Shown here piece after piece: positions 6,501-6,913 of a DNA stretch of 6,913 nt. The stretch is from Chloroflexota bacterium (GTDB taxonomy: Bacteria; Chloroflexota; Limnocylindria; Limnocylindrales; CSP1-4). The first letter of the stretch is position 1. Each line of letters begins with the position of its first letter. Below the pieces are notes generated by a model. The model saw only the letters and a list, made by a program, of their open reading frames with translations, did not search any database and was not told where the DNA came from. The position numbers and the translations under genes are program-made. The DNA lies in assembly GCA_013813905.1 (NCBI GenBank), contig JACCQX010000176.1, positions 1 to 6,913 on the forward strand. The letters are read 5' to 3'.

Positions 6501-6913
6501 GCTATGGGAACCTGGCGCTCGAATCGGGAGATGGAGAAGCTCCATGCCCGCTTCGTGGACGGCTGCGTGGCGCGCAGCGGCCTCACTCCCGAGGAGGCCG
6601 AGGAGCTCTTCCGGCAGGCCGCCGCCTTCGCCAGCTTCGGCTTCAACAAGAGCCATGCCGCGGCCTTCGCGCGGACCGCCTACGAGTCGGCCTTCTTGAA
6701 GCTCTTCTATCCCGCGCAGTTCGTGACCGGGCTGATCAACGCCCAGCCGATGGGCTTCTACCCCGTCGAGGTGCTCATCAACGACGCCAAGCGCCACGGA
6801 GTCTGCATCCTGCCCGTGGACGTGAACCGCAGCCGCTACCGCTCCACCACCGAGTGGGTCGGGCTGCCCGGCGAGCGGCTCCCCCAGGGCGCGGGCATCG
6901 ACCGGCGGCCGGC
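3594..6913 (+). CDS. dnaE2: Error-prone DNA polymerase DnaE2 (C-family), 3' end outside the window
   Basis: The frame is open for 1106 codons to the right edge. DnaE2 is the C-family polymerase that makes SOS mutagenic translesion synthesis, usually with ImuA/ImuB-type partners, none of which is in view. A PHP domain starts at once (YAELHGHSNFSFLDGAS; TDH at 41-43; TNDVHY at 248-253). Residues about 73-120 form an Arg-rich insert seen in many DnaE2 proteins. The palm has GRGSAGDS (411-418), PDVDIDF with Asp451 and Asp453, and the third catalytic Asp823 in LIKLDLLGLR. Further family motifs are GFPRHLSIHTGGM (771-783), GVFQIESRAQMQTLPR (from 871), RPGPIQG (903-909) and FGFNKSHAAAFA (from 1015). 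The C-terminal part after VDVNRSRYR is cut off. A low-complexity insertion of about 220 residues occupies 537-757. I chose the ATG at 3594 because it fits the family N-terminus and leaves the LexA box upstream; an in-frame ATG at 3552 is the alternative. Confidence 0.95.
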   Translation, partial: MATRYAELHGHSNFSFLDGASGADDLVERAVELGLSALAVTDHQGLYGAVRFSSAAAEAGLHAVIGMEIELLDTAVPGAAWQETGGTASSGVPTRPRAERRRVPARRAPKREDLRGVRTRELGQHLVLLAKDGAGYSSLCRIASAAHLAGTKGVPRFTHDLLAQHADGLIALTGCRHGEIPRRLLAGDRQGAAAAARRLAGLFGSKGSESAGSNLLVELQHHLLPDDDWLVAELVRLAEEIRLPVVVTNDVHYARPEDRELQDVLVGIRHGLTLDESAHLRRPNGEYHLKSEAELRALPPGLPDADPNVRRAWQSGISLAGDVAARCHVELGFERYRFPGYPVPRGETPFSYLETLCHDGARRRYQPMTSPVVKQLAHELDVIERTGLAEFFLICWDLMRFCGERGIPAQGRGSAGDSVVAYVLGITRVDPIRHRLLFERFINEGRTSYPDVDIDFASSRREEVIQYVYERYGPEHTGMVCNVVTYRARSAVREVGYALGFPRPLVDRVAKALETYDSVMVRRDLEAEGGFAEFFQAAGEGTVGVGGDGAGRSGSSPGSSPAAGRSLARAVAESLPQANSESLPQAVAAAAATEASRMVGERAAAMGFIDGMGQLGHGRGGRLATGGAGEHGTGRMARREDERRVDNGGPIRGPSAVSAAGAVTTGAIVRLSDRLMPRTELRRGPSDDEGGPGDTPVSVRWLRGEGSAGAREAELTVSAEAGPTVRATRRIKASSVGYVELDPLPPPSPSRSTVGLSPWDRWLELCARIDGFPRHLSIHTGGMLITAAPLVDIAPLERATMPGRVVVQYDKRDVETIKLIKLDLLGLRMLSAIDDALRDISVDCAVHVDLDRLPEDIPEVFRMIQAADTVGVFQIESRAQMQTLPRSRPEDLDDLVVEVAIIRPGPIQGNAVHPYLRRKQGLEPVTYLHPSLEPILSETLGVILYQEQVMKVAIDVAGFSAADSDGFRRAMGTWRSNREMEKLHARFVDGCVARSGLTPEEAEELFRQAAAFASFGFNKSHAAAFARTAYESAFLKLFYPAQFVTGLINAQPMGFYPVEVLINDAKRHGVCILPVDVNRSRYRSTTEWVGLPGERLPQGAGIDRRP
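5310..5351 (+). repeat. 24-base tandem duplication encoding ESLPQA twice
   Basis: Inside the DnaE2 insertion, the peptide ESLPQANS (5310-5333) is followed directly by ESLPQA (5334-5351). The two 18-base cores differ at three bases (tcg/tca, ctg/ttg, ccg/cca), all synonymous. Confidence 0.7.
5556..5582 (+). repeat. Three imperfect 9-base tandem units
   Basis: AGTGCCGTG, AGTGCCGCG and GGTGCCGTG follow one another in frame and encode SAV-SAA-GAV within the DnaE2 insertion. This is the kind of short-unit slippage that lengthens low-complexity protein segments without breaking the frame. Confidence 0.65.

Noticed and set aside
5138..6797. Several minus-strand open frames opposite the 3' half of dnaE2
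   Set aside because: The plus strand has a continuous polymerase reading frame with conserved motifs, and the antisense frames show only composition-driven sequence.

Overview
This is a GC-rich bacterial chromosomal window (possibly metagenomic). The codon use, the Pro/Thr/Ala-rich secreted protein, the sedolisin-type protease, the DnaE2 type and a GAAC-N4-GTTC damage box suit a high-GC Chloroflexota (Thermomicrobia-like) or Actinomycetota genome. The sequence alone does not settle the phylum, and no rRNA, tRNA, CRISPR array or insertion sequence is visible.

Left part (1-2511, plus strand): a two-gene coupled unit. The 3' end of an unrecognised gene encodes a Pro/Ala/Thr-rich linker followed by a globular C-terminal domain. 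It overlaps by ATGA with a complete gene for an exported serine-carboxyl peptidase (S53, sedolisin/kumamolisin family) that has its pro-domain, Glu/Asp/Ser catalytic set and calcium-site region.

Middle part (2530-3170, minus strand): a Phd/YefM-type antitoxin gene followed by a RelE-type toxin gene. A good -35 box and three GTAC cores spaced exactly 9 bp sit in front of the antitoxin. The toxin gene is broken by what looks like a one-base deletion near 2669; restoring the base gives a 106-residue RelE-like protein. The module therefore appears to be an intact antitoxin with a decayed toxin, unless the shift is a sequence error.

Right part (3186-6913): a small gene for a charged, disordered 106-residue protein (minus strand) is divergent from dnaE2 (plus strand), the error-prone translesion polymerase, which runs off the right edge. 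The 87-bp gap between them holds a 14-bp LexA-type box, AGAACGTCTGTTCT. A -10-like TATCAT touches the box and lies so close to the dnaE2 ATG that the mRNA may be leaderless. The dnaE2 product keeps the catalytic Asp triad and what looks like a full PHP metal-ligand set. It also carries an in-frame, low-complexity insertion of about 220 residues just before the conserved GFPRH segment. That insertion, the SOS-controlled divergent pair and the broken toxin with its repeated operator are the points most worth a second look.
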